Shown: piece by piece, positions 1 to 6,088 of the stretch
Numbering within the stretch: the stretch's first letter is position 1
Layout of the letters: the number at the start of each line of letters is the position of its first letter
Origin: a virus
Length of the DNA: 32,403 nt
IMG/VR virus record: IMGVR_UViG_3300004151_000025
Location: 1-32,403 of that record
Strand: one strand, 5' to 3'
Position numbers and translations under genes: made by a program
Notes under the pieces: generated by a model
Told to the model about the DNA's origin: nothing
Database searches by the model: none
What the model saw: the letters and a program-made list of their open reading frames with translations, nothing else

Positions 1-33
1 ATTATCAATGAGATTAGGGAGGAGAAAGCATGA
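1..33 (+). CDS. 3' end of an upstream gene (partial)
   Basis: The first frame is open from the window edge and ends at a TGA (31-33) after the residues IINEIREEKA. The stop overlaps the ATG of the next gene as ATGA, the coupling seen throughout this genome, so this is probably the tail of a real gene. Nothing can be said about its function. Because a downstream gene is half of a split Rad50-like ATPase, the missing Walker A half could lie upstream, but these ten residues do not test that. Confidence 0.5.
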   Translation: MINEIREEKA

Positions 34-242
34 GTGCTGAATTCTGGATATCTGGTAGAATTCTCATGGGAGACAATCGTATTTGGGAGTTCCAAGGACT
101 GTGGGATTCTGAGGGGAAAGCAGTAACTTCATGTATGGATGCCTCATGGTTTGTCGCCCCTGTGACGCTTAATGAAGCAGTTCCTCTAGAAACGGAGTAC
201 TTTCCAAATGCGTATTATCCACTTGGTTGGAATGTGAAGTGA
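30..242 (+). CDS. Hypothetical protein, 70 aa
   Basis: A small soluble protein of unknown function, rich in Trp, Glu and Asp, without a transmembrane segment or recognisable domain. The start is well supported: a strong purine-rich ribosome binding site (AGGGAGGAG) lies 4-5 bases before the ATG, which overlaps the stop of the preceding frame as ATGA. It is the first complete gene of a rightward run of short, overlapping genes that ends with the Rad50-like ATPase fragment and one more small gene, so it is probably an early or DNA-metabolism accessory gene by position only. Confidence 0.6.
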   Translation: MSAEFWISGRILMGDNRIWEFQGLWDSEGKAVTSCMDASWFVAPVTLNEAVPLETEYFPNAYYPLGWNVK

Positions 243-421
243 AGGGTATAAATAGGAATGATCCTAGATACTTAGCAGGAACCTGTGTGCTCTGCCAACA
301 CTATCTGTTTGACGAAGCCCAGTATTCTGAAGAGTGTCGTGGATGTAGACGCTTCTACCCAAGTTTGTTTGTGTTAGAAGCAGAGTACAGAGAATGGACG
401 ATGGAGGGAACAGATGAATAA
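239..421 (+). CDS. Small zinc-ribbon-like protein, about 60 aa
   Basis: The protein has two cysteine pairs, CVLC near residues 16-19 and CRGC near residues 33-36, spaced as in a small zinc ribbon, so it probably binds one zinc ion and may contact nucleic acid or protein. I prefer the GTG start at 239 because it overlaps the upstream TGA as GTGA, the 4-base coupling common in this operon. A TTG at 227 would add four residues but has no ribosome binding site. The downstream membrane peptide starts inside its last codons. Exact function is unknown. Confidence 0.6.
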   Translation: MKGINRNDPRYLAGTCVLCQHYLFDEAQYSEECRGCRRFYPSLFVLEAEYREWTMEGTDE

Positions 422-566
422 ATTCTTTGAGTGGCTAGGTAATCAGGTATCTGCATGGTTTGTGGCTCTTGCCACTTTGTGCATCTATGCTGGAGCCCTT
501 GCTGGTATCCTGTGGTTTGCTTCATGGGCCATTAAAGGGCTGCTTCGTAATTGGGGGATCATGTAA
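414..566 (+). CDS. Small single-span membrane protein, 50 aa
   Basis: The ATG at 414 is preceded by a good ribosome binding site (GGAGGG, 403-408) and opens a 50-residue frame. Residues 14-37 are strongly hydrophobic (WFVALATLCIYAGALAGILW is the core), flanked by an amphipathic N-terminus and a basic C-terminus with KGLLR. It is therefore a single-pass membrane peptide. It overlaps the upstream gene by 8 bases, and its TAA overlaps the next ATG as TAATG, a typical translational-coupling arrangement. Its place in an otherwise cytoplasmic operon is odd; the role is unknown. Confidence 0.6.
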   Translation: MNKFFEWLGNQVSAWFVALATLCIYAGALAGILWFASWAIKGLLRNWGIM

Positions 567-808
567 TGGATACTAAGGAATTTGAGGCTATCCAGAAAAA
601 GATAGTCGTCCTAAAGGACAAGAAATCTAAGGCTGATGGAGCCATTGAATCTATCATGGCAGACCTCAAGAACAAGTTTGGTATCAACAGTATAGAGGAA
701 GCAGAAAAGGAACTTGAGAAGAAAGAGGCTGAAATCAAGGAAAATGAAGAGTTCCTTGATTCAGAGTATGCTGAACTAAAGAAATTACACCATTGGGAGT
801 TTGTGTGA
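566..808 (+). CDS. Coiled-coil protein, 80 aa
   Basis: Nearly the whole protein is charged and helical, with repeated Lys/Glu heptads (for example IEEAEKELEKKEAEIKENEE), predicting a coiled coil. I chose the ATG at 566 (TAATG overlap with the upstream stop) over a TTG fifteen bases earlier that would lie inside the upstream gene. The gene sits two positions before the Rad50/SbcC-like ATPase fragment. A separate coiled-coil subunit near such an ATPase is suggestive of an SMC/Rad50-type complex made of pieces, but this is only inference; no family was recognised. Confidence 0.65.
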   Translation: MDTKEFEAIQKKIVVLKDKKSKADGAIESIMADLKNKFGINSIEEAEKELEKKEAEIKENEEFLDSEYAELKKLHHWEFV

Positions 809-1005
809 TAAGTGAAGAGACCAAAATGAAATGGCACACTCAGCTTAACACTATACAACTTGCTCGACAAGCTAATGTTTTGGAACTGAATGAATGGGAA
901 GCAGGGTTCATAGATGGTGTGTTTAATACCATGCAAGCTAATAATGGTATGATCTCATTCAAGCAATCTTCTGTACTGTCTAAAATATACAAGAGGATCG
1001 GATGA
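805..1005 (+). CDS. Hypothetical protein, 66 aa
   Basis: A short, probably all-helical soluble protein of unknown function. The start is a GTG at 805 overlapping the previous TGA as GTGA; the sequence GGGAG at 795-799 gives a well-placed ribosome binding site. A TTG at 793 is possible but lies inside that ribosome binding site. The stop overlaps the ATG of the Rad50-like gene as ATGA, so the two are translationally coupled. Residues such as NEWEAGFIDGVFNTMQANN and the basic end (SKIYKRIG) resemble small phage recombination-operon proteins, but I recognise no family. Confidence 0.6.
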   Translation: MISEETKMKWHTQLNTIQLARQANVLELNEWEAGFIDGVFNTMQANNGMISFKQSSVLSKIYKRIG

Positions 1006-1607
1006 TGGTATCTCAATACAAAGAAGCCCTTCAGCAAGAGAAAGGTAAATTGTCAATCCTACAGAAACAATTAGCTCAATTTGTTACTACCAAAGAAACC
1101 CTTGAGAATAGAGCCAAAGCTATTCAGGAAGCACAGCTTTATATCCAGAGAGTTGCTGTAGAGACTCAGGCTAAGGTGGTTGTAAAGATTGAGGCTATTG
1201 TTAATAAGGTTATCCAGACAGTATTCCCTGATTACTCTTTTGAGCTCAAGTATGAGATTAAACGGGGCAAATCGGAAGCTCAGTTGAAGTTCTACAAAGG
1301 ACAGAATGAGATAGATGTTATGGAGTCAGATGGAGGAGGTGTCTGTGATGTAGTGTCTGTAGCGTTACGCCTTGCTATCTGGAGCTTATCTGATACAGCT
1401 AATGTTATGTTCTTAGATGAACCAGATAAGGGTCTTTCTACTGATTTGAGGCCAAGGTTCTCTGAGGTTTTGCATGAACTATCAAACAAGCTCAATCTTC
1501 AGATCATAGCACCCAGTCATTCTACATCTACACAGGAGATAGCAGATAAGCTCTTTACAGTGACATCTAAGCAGGAAGGGCAATGGAAGATAGCAAAGGT
1601 ATCGTAG
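1002..1607 (+). CDS. Rad50/SbcC-like ATPase, C-terminal half only
   Basis: The N-terminal 100 residues form a charged coiled coil. The rest matches the C-terminal lobe of an SMC/Rad50/SbcC-type ABC ATPase: a degenerate signature motif at about residues 110-120 (SDGGGVCDVVSVALRLA), a Walker B (VMFLDEP) near residue 140, the D-loop DKGLS and a His switch in IIAPSHS near residue 170. There is no Walker A anywhere in its 201 residues, whereas complete family members of 500-1000 residues begin with one. A partner protein must supply the P-loop if this is active. Such proteins act with an SbcD/Mre11-type nuclease on DNA ends. The start ATG overlaps the previous stop, and AGAGGATCGG provides the ribosome binding site. 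Confidence 0.75.
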   Translation: MMVSQYKEALQQEKGKLSILQKQLAQFVTTKETLENRAKAIQEAQLYIQRVAVETQAKVVVKIEAIVNKVIQTVFPDYSFELKYEIKRGKSEAQLKFYKGQNEIDVMESDGGGVCDVVSVALRLAIWSLSDTANVMFLDEPDKGLSTDLRPRFSEVLHELSNKLNLQIIAPSHSTSTQEIADKLFTVTSKQEGQWKIAKVS

Positions 1608-1849
1608 AGAAAGAGGTAGATGGCTACTTTGGTAAGGAGAAATTCAGATTACCTCCTATGCCAAAGTACCCAATACCTGTGCATGACAGATATGGGTTTG
1701 AATCTCTATACGTACGAAAGTTTGATGAGTACTTTGGAGTGTTTGCTAAATTTCATCCAGATGGAGGTATAGATATAGCAACACTAAATAACAGGTCATG
1801 GGAAGACTTTCCAGATTACCCCGATCTCATAAACACCACTATAAACTAA
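1583..1849 (+). CDS. Hypothetical protein, 88 aa
   Basis: The last gene of the rightward operon. It starts inside the 3' end of the ATPase gene (25-base overlap) behind the ribosome binding site AGGAAGGG, and ends just before the bidirectional terminator. The protein is acidic and aromatic-rich, with a proline-rich stretch (LPPMPKYPIPVHDRYGF) at residues 23-39, and has no membrane segment. No family was recognised. Its coupling to the ATPase suggests a related role in DNA metabolism, inferred from position only. Confidence 0.6.
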   Translation: MEDSKGIVEKEVDGYFGKEKFRLPPMPKYPIPVHDRYGFESLYVRKFDEYFGVFAKFHPDGGIDIATLNNRSWEDFPDYPDLINTTIN

Positions 1850-1854
1850 AAATA

Positions 1855-1879
1855 CCCCCATTGCGGGGGCTTTCTTTTT
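1855..1879. terminator. Bidirectional rho-independent terminator
   Basis: A stem of five C and five G (CCCCC-ATTGC-GGGGG, 1855-1869) is followed on the plus strand by CTTTCTTTTT and on the minus strand by TATTTTTAGTTT. It lies between the converging ends of the plus-strand operon (stop at 1849) and the minus-strand late operon (stop at 1891), so it can end transcription from both sides. Confidence 0.85.
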
Positions 1880-1890
1880 AATTGGTAGTC

Positions 1891-2427
1891 TTATACATCC
1901 ACACCTATTGTCATCAGTAGGTTTATATTACTCACTGTAGTGCCCAGATTCTGTACTTTTATAGCATACACCGTATCTGGTTTTAAATATATGAAAGAGC
2001 TTGTTGCTTTATCTGCAGATCTTTGGCTACCTTGATTCTCTCCACTTAGATAGTCAGGAGGTGTCTCAAAGTCCCCTACAACAGTTTGAGCATTGTTGTC
2101 CCCAGCTGTAATATCAAGTAACCTACAAACAAGGTCTAGCTTGTTTCTGTTTAGTTGAAATGGTGTTAAAGTTGCACCACCTGATCCTCCTATACGAGCC
2201 GCCTCTATAAGAGTTATGAGATGCTCCCCTCCAGTCTTACCTATAGATGCAGCCTTATATAAGGTCTTTGCTTCTGCGGGTGTCTTAAATACTATAGAGC
2301 AATACCCAGATATAGGTACTGCCACAAAGTATTTACCTATACGCCAAGCCTTTCCGGCTACAATAAGCTCATCCTCGTAAGGAACAGTGGTGGAGTGGCT
2401 GAACTCAATCTCTGCTGCATATGGCAT
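1891..2427 (-). CDS. Probable virion-associated protein, 178 aa
   Basis: A soluble, beta-rich protein with the segment IGGSGGATLTPFQLNRNKLD at residues 79-98. This resembles a recurring phage family I recall in which a beta-rich N-terminal part is followed by a G-x-x-x-TP-x-N-x-N-R motif; members are usually encoded among virion genes and described as fiber or decoration-like. The length is close to those proteins. The start has a clear ribosome binding site (GGAGG, then CAACT, then ATG). It is the last gene of the leftward operon, directly downstream of the spanin-like genes and just before the terminator. The structural role is inferred. Confidence 0.55.
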   Translation of the reverse strand: MPYAAEIEFSHSTTVPYEDELIVAGKAWRIGKYFVAVPISGYCSIVFKTPAEAKTLYKAASIGKTGGEHLITLIEAARIGGSGGATLTPFQLNRNKLDLVCRLLDITAGDNNAQTVVGDFETPPDYLSGENQGSQRSADKATSSFIYLKPDTVYAIKVQNLGTTVSNINLLMTIGVDV

Positions 2428-2436
2428 AGTTGCCTC

Positions 2437-2871
2437 CTATTTCACAGCTATAATAATGCCCTCTACTATACAGGTAACGGCTAGGGCTATAATGATGTTA
2501 TTCTTTATCTTGTGCCAAGACTCTGATTTTGTTAAGAACTTCTGTAAGTTCTGTAAGGTCTCCTCGGTCTGCACTTGCTGCTTCTCTTTGTTGGTTAAAT
2601 AGATCTCTCTCTCGTTTAAGGTTTGCTCTATCTGCTTCAAGTTGGACTCTTTGCTCGCGAATAAGGTTTCTCTCAAGGCTAAGTCCTGCTCGTTCTCTAA
2701 CAAGATACTCTCGCGTAAGTTTAACGATTCTACCAATCTGTTCACTATAGCCTGAGCCAGATCCACCTGAGTTACTATCTTTTCTGAAGTATCCTGTGAG
2801 ATATCCTGCGCCGAAAGTACTACAGAGAATAGCAATACTAATGGCAACAGCAATAAGAGTTTTTCGCACAT
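2437..2871 (-). CDS. Spanin-like envelope protein with signal peptide and C-terminal TM, 144 aa
   Basis: The N-terminus (MCEKLLLLLPLVLLFSVVLSA, residues 1-21) is a classic export signal with a possible signal-peptidase I site after LSA. Residues 25-115 form a long coiled coil with heptads of Leu/Glu, and residues 124-143 (IIIALAVTCIVEGIIIAVK) are a C-terminal membrane span. Signal, coiled coil and C-terminal TM is the layout of unimolecular spanins, which tie inner and outer membranes together during lysis, but here no lipobox cysteine follows the signal, so outer-membrane anchoring by lipid is not evident. The ATG overlaps the stop of the holin-like gene (TAATG) behind AGGAAGG. A second frame is read from the same site. 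Confidence 0.7.
   Translation of the reverse strand: MCEKLLLLLPLVLLFSVVLSAQDISQDTSEKIVTQVDLAQAIVNRLVESLNLRESILLENEQDLALRETLFASKESNLKQIEQTLNEREIYLTNKEKQQVQTEETLQNLQKFLTKSESWHKIKNNIIIALAVTCIVEGIIIAVK
2498..2869 (-). CDS. Overlapping i-spanin-like protein in a second frame, about 123 aa
   Basis: A second open frame runs inside the preceding gene. Its GTG start at 2869 lies two bases after the neighbour's ATG (ATGTG), so one ribosome binding site could serve both. From this start the protein has an N-terminal membrane span (residues 5-26, LIAVAISIAILCSTFGAGYL), a Gly/Ser linker (residues 32-41) and a charged coiled coil to the end: the layout of an inner-membrane Rz-type spanin. The frame stays open for 149 codons, rarely expected by chance in AT-rich DNA. 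Against it, a 21-base periodicity imposed by the first frame's heptads could create a false coiled coil. The TM and start placement make it worth annotating, with moderate confidence. Confidence 0.45.
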   Translation of the reverse strand: MRKTLIAVAISIAILCSTFGAGYLTGYFRKDSNSGGSGSGYSEQIGRIVKLTREYLVRERAGLSLERNLIREQRVQLEADRANLKRERDLFNQQREAASADRGDLTELTEVLNKIRVLAQDKE

Positions 2872-3092
2872 TATACCTTCCTCTTGAGGATTCTCCGCTT
2901 TCTAGGTTTAGGCTTATCTTCCTCAGTATCAAACTGGATAAAACCAATCTTCTCTACATCAGATTTCTTGATGAGAAATACAATGGCTCCTATGGTTGCC
3001 CATATAACGGCAACCCCTGCAGCAAGAAGTATGAGGATGTTTTTAAGCCCTATAGTGGCTATGATAGTTGCAATAGCTCCAAGTATTTCCAT
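2871..3092 (-). CDS. Holin-like membrane protein, 73 aa
   Basis: The first 43 residues hold two hydrophobic helices (about residues 2-17 and 19-42, the second including ILLAAGVAVIWATIGAIVFL) separated by a short Lys/Asn turn. A charged tail ending in KPRKRRILKRKV follows. Two spans with a strongly basic C-terminus and a length near 70 residues are typical of class II-type holins. It sits immediately before, and overlaps by TAATG, the spanin-like pair, which fits a lysis cassette in the order holin then spanins. A ribosome binding site (AAGGAGACAAAC) precedes the ATG. Other roles for a small membrane protein cannot be excluded. Confidence 0.6.
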   Translation of the reverse strand: MEILGAIATIIATIGLKNILILLAAGVAVIWATIGAIVFLIKKSDVEKIGFIQFDTEEDKPKPRKRRILKRKV

Positions 3093-3102
3093 GTTTGTCT
3101 CC

Positions 3103-4347
3103 TTAGTTTACAGTTTCCATTATGATACGGGTGTTAGGAATGGCATTGCGCACGTTATATCTCTCTAATTCCTCTATGATGTTGTAGCCCCTATACTCAT
3201 CAGCATTCTGAAGGTCTATCTTTATACCATGATAACCTTTATCTTTATTCACTATATAAAGGTTCTGGGAAGCTCTGCTAACAAACATGAGGTCATTAGT
3301 ACTATAGCTATTCCCACCACAAAGGCTTGATGCCCGACTAACAATATCTCCTACAGAAGCAGAATGAATATGTCCACAAAATACACCATGAATAGGAATG
3401 CCTTTGTAAGCATATTGCTGAAGGAGCACTCCGATCTGTTTATCGCTAATAGCACCCTTCAGATAGTTTCCATGAATGAGAAGCGCATTAAAGCCATTAT
3501 CCAGAGTTACAACCTGCTGCATATTGTTGATACTATCAATGAATTCAACGGGTTTACCTGTAAATAGCATACGAAGGTTATTGTAGATAAGATAATCAAA
3601 ATTGTTGCTTGAAAGTACGTCACAGGAATCCATATCATCTATCCCAAGCCTCGACTCATTGCCAGACACTCCCGCCACAGATACAGTATAATCATTAGCT
3701 AGATCAATTATAACCTGCTGTATAAGATAGGTGGCAAGAAGAGATGCTCTTACCTGAGAGGTGGCAGAAACAAGTTTCTCAGACAACCTACGATCACTGT
3801 TAATAATGTCGCCAGTTAAGAATAAATAAACCTGTGTGACTCCCATAGCATTAAGGATAGCTTTGCTCTCTGCAATATACTTCTGGAGTCTCTTAGACGC
3901 TACTGTAAAGTCATAGCAGTTGCCGTTACTCTCTCTAGGATCTATCAGTTCATTCATATGAAAATCTGATGCATGTAAAATTGCAATTCTCTCAGATTTA
4001 CTGGCTGGTTTAGTAATTATATCAAACTTAGTTAAAGGGCATTCAGAAAGAAGGTTGATGTATTCCTGATAGGTTGAATCCAGAACATTATAGAGCCTGT
4101 ATGACTCTCTATTTTCTTTCCTGATTACAGCATTAATATCATTAGCTTTCTGTGCCTTAGCCGCTAGATCTACCAGCTTGGCTTCAGGGACTGTAATATC
4201 TTCACTATCTTTAATAAACTGTTTATACTGTCTCTTATATCTGGTTATGGTTTCTTGCGGAAGGCCAAAATGAGCACAAGCTATCTCGTCTCCGTTAGCT
4301 ATGGCAAACTCTACTACTTCCGTACATCGGTCTTTTGATATAGACAT
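3103..4347 (-). CDS. HTH-metallophosphoesterase, 414 aa
   Basis: The C-terminal two thirds carry all metal-ligand motifs of a calcineurin-like phosphoesterase in order: D128-x-H130 (ASDFH), G179-D180, G229-N230-E231, H292 (IHGN) and G325-H-x-H328. These bind two metal ions and hydrolyse phosphodiester or phosphomonoester bonds. Residues 1-45 look like a helix-turn-helix (FGLPQETITRYKRQYKQF), so DNA binding is plausible, and residues 55-100 are helical. SbcD/Mre11 nucleases share this catalytic fold, and a Rad50-like fragment is encoded at 1002-1607, but linking the two is inference. The gene has its own GAGCC-box promoter and a strong ribosome binding site (GGAGG). It separates the lipase/peptidase pair from the holin-like and spanin-like genes. 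Confidence 0.75.
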   Translation of the reverse strand: MSISKDRCTEVVEFAIANGDEIACAHFGLPQETITRYKRQYKQFIKDSEDITVPEAKLVDLAAKAQKANDINAVIRKENRESYRLYNVLDSTYQEYINLLSECPLTKFDIITKPASKSERIAILHASDFHMNELIDPRESNGNCYDFTVASKRLQKYIAESKAILNAMGVTQVYLFLTGDIINSDRRLSEKLVSATSQVRASLLATYLIQQVIIDLANDYTVSVAGVSGNESRLGIDDMDSCDVLSSNNFDYLIYNNLRMLFTGKPVEFIDSINNMQQVVTLDNGFNALLIHGNYLKGAISDKQIGVLLQQYAYKGIPIHGVFCGHIHSASVGDIVSRASSLCGGNSYSTNDLMFVSRASQNLYIVNKDKGYHGIKIDLQNADEYRGYNIIEELERYNVRNAIPNTRIIMETVN

Positions 4348-4371
4348 CTATCCTCCATAAAGTATTAATTG

Positions 4372-4407
4372 AGTATACTATATGGAGTTAGTATGTCAAT
4401 GGGGCTC
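4372..4407 (-). promoter_or_regulatory. GAGCC-box promoter 1
   Basis: On the minus strand: GAGCC (4407-4403), 3 bases, TTGACA (4399-4394), 16 bases, TATACT (4377-4372). This is near-consensus for a sigma70-type promoter. It lies in the short gap upstream of the metallophosphoesterase gene (ATG at 4347). The GAGCC overlaps the TGA stop of the peptidase gene. Confidence 0.8.
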
Positions 4408-4855
4408 ATACTGGCTTATACAAACGTATAGATTCGAGGAATCCGTTCTTAACAGTAAGGCTATTGGGAATGGGGTCATATATTACCTTTTTGTTTTTAT
4501 CTATCACTACGAAGTGTCTGAACTTGTTCTTTGGATTAAAATAGCATCCAATAGCATAATACCCTTCAGGTATGATTGTGGTAGGATCATAATGCTTATT
4601 TAGGTATGTGTATGAGGCCCCCAGAACACTGCAAACTCCATTGGGATTCATAATTAAAAGCTCGTTGTAGTCATCAAAATCACCGTCATTATTCATATCC
4701 CCACTAATGTGCCCTAGTTTTATGCACTTTGCCCAAAGCATATTAATATCGTTAGTAGTGAACTCTTTGCCTACAGAATTGGCTAAGCTCATAAAATAGC
4801 ATCCATACTTCTTTATATATGGATCTAGTCCAGCAGTAGTTTGTTTTATCTTCAT
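4406..4855 (-). CDS. Papain-like cysteine peptidase, DUF261-like, 149 aa
   Basis: The ATG at 4855 has a strong ribosome binding site (AGGAG, 5 bases upstream) and overlaps the lipase stop as ATGA; the longer frame upstream has no such signal. The protein shows a C39/papain-like arrangement: Cys19 in YGCYFMSL, His114 in FRHFVVID and Asp127 in VIYDP. This resembles the DUF261 family, which I recall mainly from spirochete plasmids and phages. Residues 53-65 (DMNNDGDFDDYNE) look like a calcium-binding EF-hand/dockerin-type loop, so calcium may stabilise it. There is no signal peptide. Next to a lipase and a XhlA-like membrane protein, it may cleave peptidoglycan cross-links or envelope proteins during lysis, but the substrate is unknown. 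Confidence 0.65.
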   Translation of the reverse strand: MKIKQTTAGLDPYIKKYGCYFMSLANSVGKEFTTNDINMLWAKCIKLGHISGDMNNDGDFDDYNELLIMNPNGVCSVLGASYTYLNKHYDPTTIIPEGYYAIGCYFNPKNKFRHFVVIDKNKKVIYDPIPNSLTVKNGFLESIRLYKPV

Positions 4856-5517
4856 AGTATCTCCTTTGAAGCATCTCTTTCCATGAGATTTTGTATATAT
4901 GTCTCTGGCAGATGATTTAGCCAGAATCTCCATATGTATTTTCTAGGTAGTCTAATTCGGGGGTATCGTTTATATCCTAACAGTTCAGGAGGAACTGCAG
5001 GGACGGGGTCTTTGTCGGTTACATAGTATATAGAATGATCTATGCGCTTCTCAAATGAAGTCTCAAACGCTTTATTACCTATGTTAGGAGCACCAGCAGT
5101 ATACACCGTTATATGTGCTCCAAAGTTATACTGAACATCCACTGCAGCTAGCCTAGCCAAAGCACCTCCAAGGCTATGTCCGCAAAACACATAATCAGTA
5201 CTTCTTCTGGATAGTTGCATCACATTATGTACCTCACTTCTAAGAGCTAGGTAGGATGCGAGAAAGCCTGAATGAATTCTAATATCTGTATCTGCATTAT
5301 AGGGGGATTTATACAATGGGAATAGGAAGTTCATTACCCAGTTCCTCTTATGGATGGTTGGTTTAAATACAAACCACCTTGTGCCTCCAACCATAAATGT
5401 CTTAAACCCTACATTAAGCAATTGATCATTACACTCTAAACCATCTTGCATGAATGGCATAAATGATTTACTATACATATTCATCATAGACAGACATGGA
5501 ATGTCTTTATTTTCCAT
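4852..5517 (-). CDS. Class 3-type lipase (alpha/beta hydrolase), 221 aa
   Basis: A complete catalytic triad is visible: nucleophile Ser115 in GHSLGGALA (113-121), Asp170 in VTDKDPVPAVPP and His202 in NHLPETYI. The preceding HSGFLASYLALRSEV (82-96) and the oxyanion region also fit the fungal-type class 3 lipase family, which hydrolyses acylglycerols or phospholipids. There is no secretion signal or membrane helix, so delivery would need holin-type release. It starts within the end of the XhlA-like gene and overlaps the peptidase start as ATGA, so the three are coupled. Phage lipases are uncommon; the known analogue is mycobacteriophage LysB, which acts on mycolate esters. Here, outer-membrane lipid is the likely target, by inference. 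Confidence 0.8.
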   Translation of the reverse strand: MENKDIPCLSMMNMYSKSFMPFMQDGLECNDQLLNVGFKTFMVGGTRWFVFKPTIHKRNWVMNFLFPLYKSPYNADTDIRIHSGFLASYLALRSEVHNVMQLSRRSTDYVFCGHSLGGALARLAAVDVQYNFGAHITVYTAGAPNIGNKAFETSFEKRIDHSIYYVTDKDPVPAVPPELLGYKRYPRIRLPRKYIWRFWLNHLPETYIQNLMERDASKEIL

Positions 5518-5944
5518 TAGGAACCTCTACGGACTCTACCCATGATTTAACCTCATCTATGCCTTTTAAGACAAGTGGGCGAGAGAAAGCAAGCATTATA
5601 ACGCATATAATGGCAAAGATGCTCCATAGGACGTATCTAAACATCTTAGCTAGGAGCTTGTTGACTGCATTGTCGAACATCTCTGGGATGTCATTCTTAA
5701 TGGATTGTATGTCCTGCTTCATAACAGTACGCACTTCTTGTATATCAGCCTTTACTTCCTTCTTAAAGGTTACAAGATCTTGGGACACGGTATCCATCCT
5801 GTTTGTTAAATTTTGTATCATTTGCTCATGCTCTATATCTTTGTTTAGCTGAGTCTGCTGAACATCTTTTATGTCTAGATCCTGTCCCTTTATTCGGAAC
5901 TCTAGTCTCTGTATTTCTGTACATTCTTCACATAGGGAACTCAT
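5507..5944 (-). CDS. XhlA-like coiled-coil membrane protein, 145 aa
   Basis: Residues 1-95 are a charged coiled coil (repeated Gln/Lys/Asp heptads), with a CEEC pair at residues 5-8. Residues 103-122 (YVLWSIFAIICVIMLAFS) form one membrane span, followed by an amphipathic tail. A cytoplasmic coiled coil plus a single span is the layout of XhlA-type hemolysin/holin accessory proteins and of Borrelia phage BlyB-like proteins, which assist lysis, though XhlA is usually shorter (about 90 residues). The start overlaps the stop of a 45-residue gene as ATGA; the end overlaps the lipase start. The context of lipase, peptidase and holin supports a lysis role. Confidence 0.55.
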   Translation of the reverse strand: MSSLCEECTEIQRLEFRIKGQDLDIKDVQQTQLNKDIEHEQMIQNLTNRMDTVSQDLVTFKKEVKADIQEVRTVMKQDIQSIKNDIPEMFDNAVNKLLAKMFRYVLWSIFAIICVIMLAFSRPLVLKGIDEVKSWVESVEVPNGK

Positions 5945-6078
5945 TTCTTCACCTGTGCCGTTACTTGGGTATCTATATTTCTCAATACAGATAGCATGAT
6001 CTTGCCCTGAAGCTCCAGTAAGCCCTGTACAACTATATCAAGTTCTTGAGGTGTGAGTTCTAGTAATATCTTATCCAT
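5941..6078 (-). CDS. Small helical protein, 45 aa
   Basis: A 45-residue frame starting with ATG at 6078 behind the ribosome binding site AAGGAGACTCAC. The protein (starting MDKILLELTPQELDIVVQGL) is an amphipathic helix rich in Leu, Ile and Gln, without a membrane span. Its TGA overlaps the XhlA-like gene's ATG as ATGA. It falls in the gap after the tail tip gene and begins the lysis module. The function is unknown; a partner or inhibitor of the XhlA-like protein is one possibility. Confidence 0.6.
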   Translation of the reverse strand: MDKILLELTPQELDIVVQGLLELQGKIMLSVLRNIDTQVTAQVKK

Positions 6079-6088
6079 GTGAGTCTCC

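Noticed and set aside
2529-2750. A plus-strand frame opposite the spanin-like genes
   Set aside because: Ser/Leu/Arg-rich shadow of the coiled-coil repeats, with no ribosome binding site.
2437-2871. Rz1-type outer-membrane lipoprotein
   Set aside because: The signal peptide is followed by Ala-Gln, with no Cys at the cleavage site, so lipidation is not predicted.
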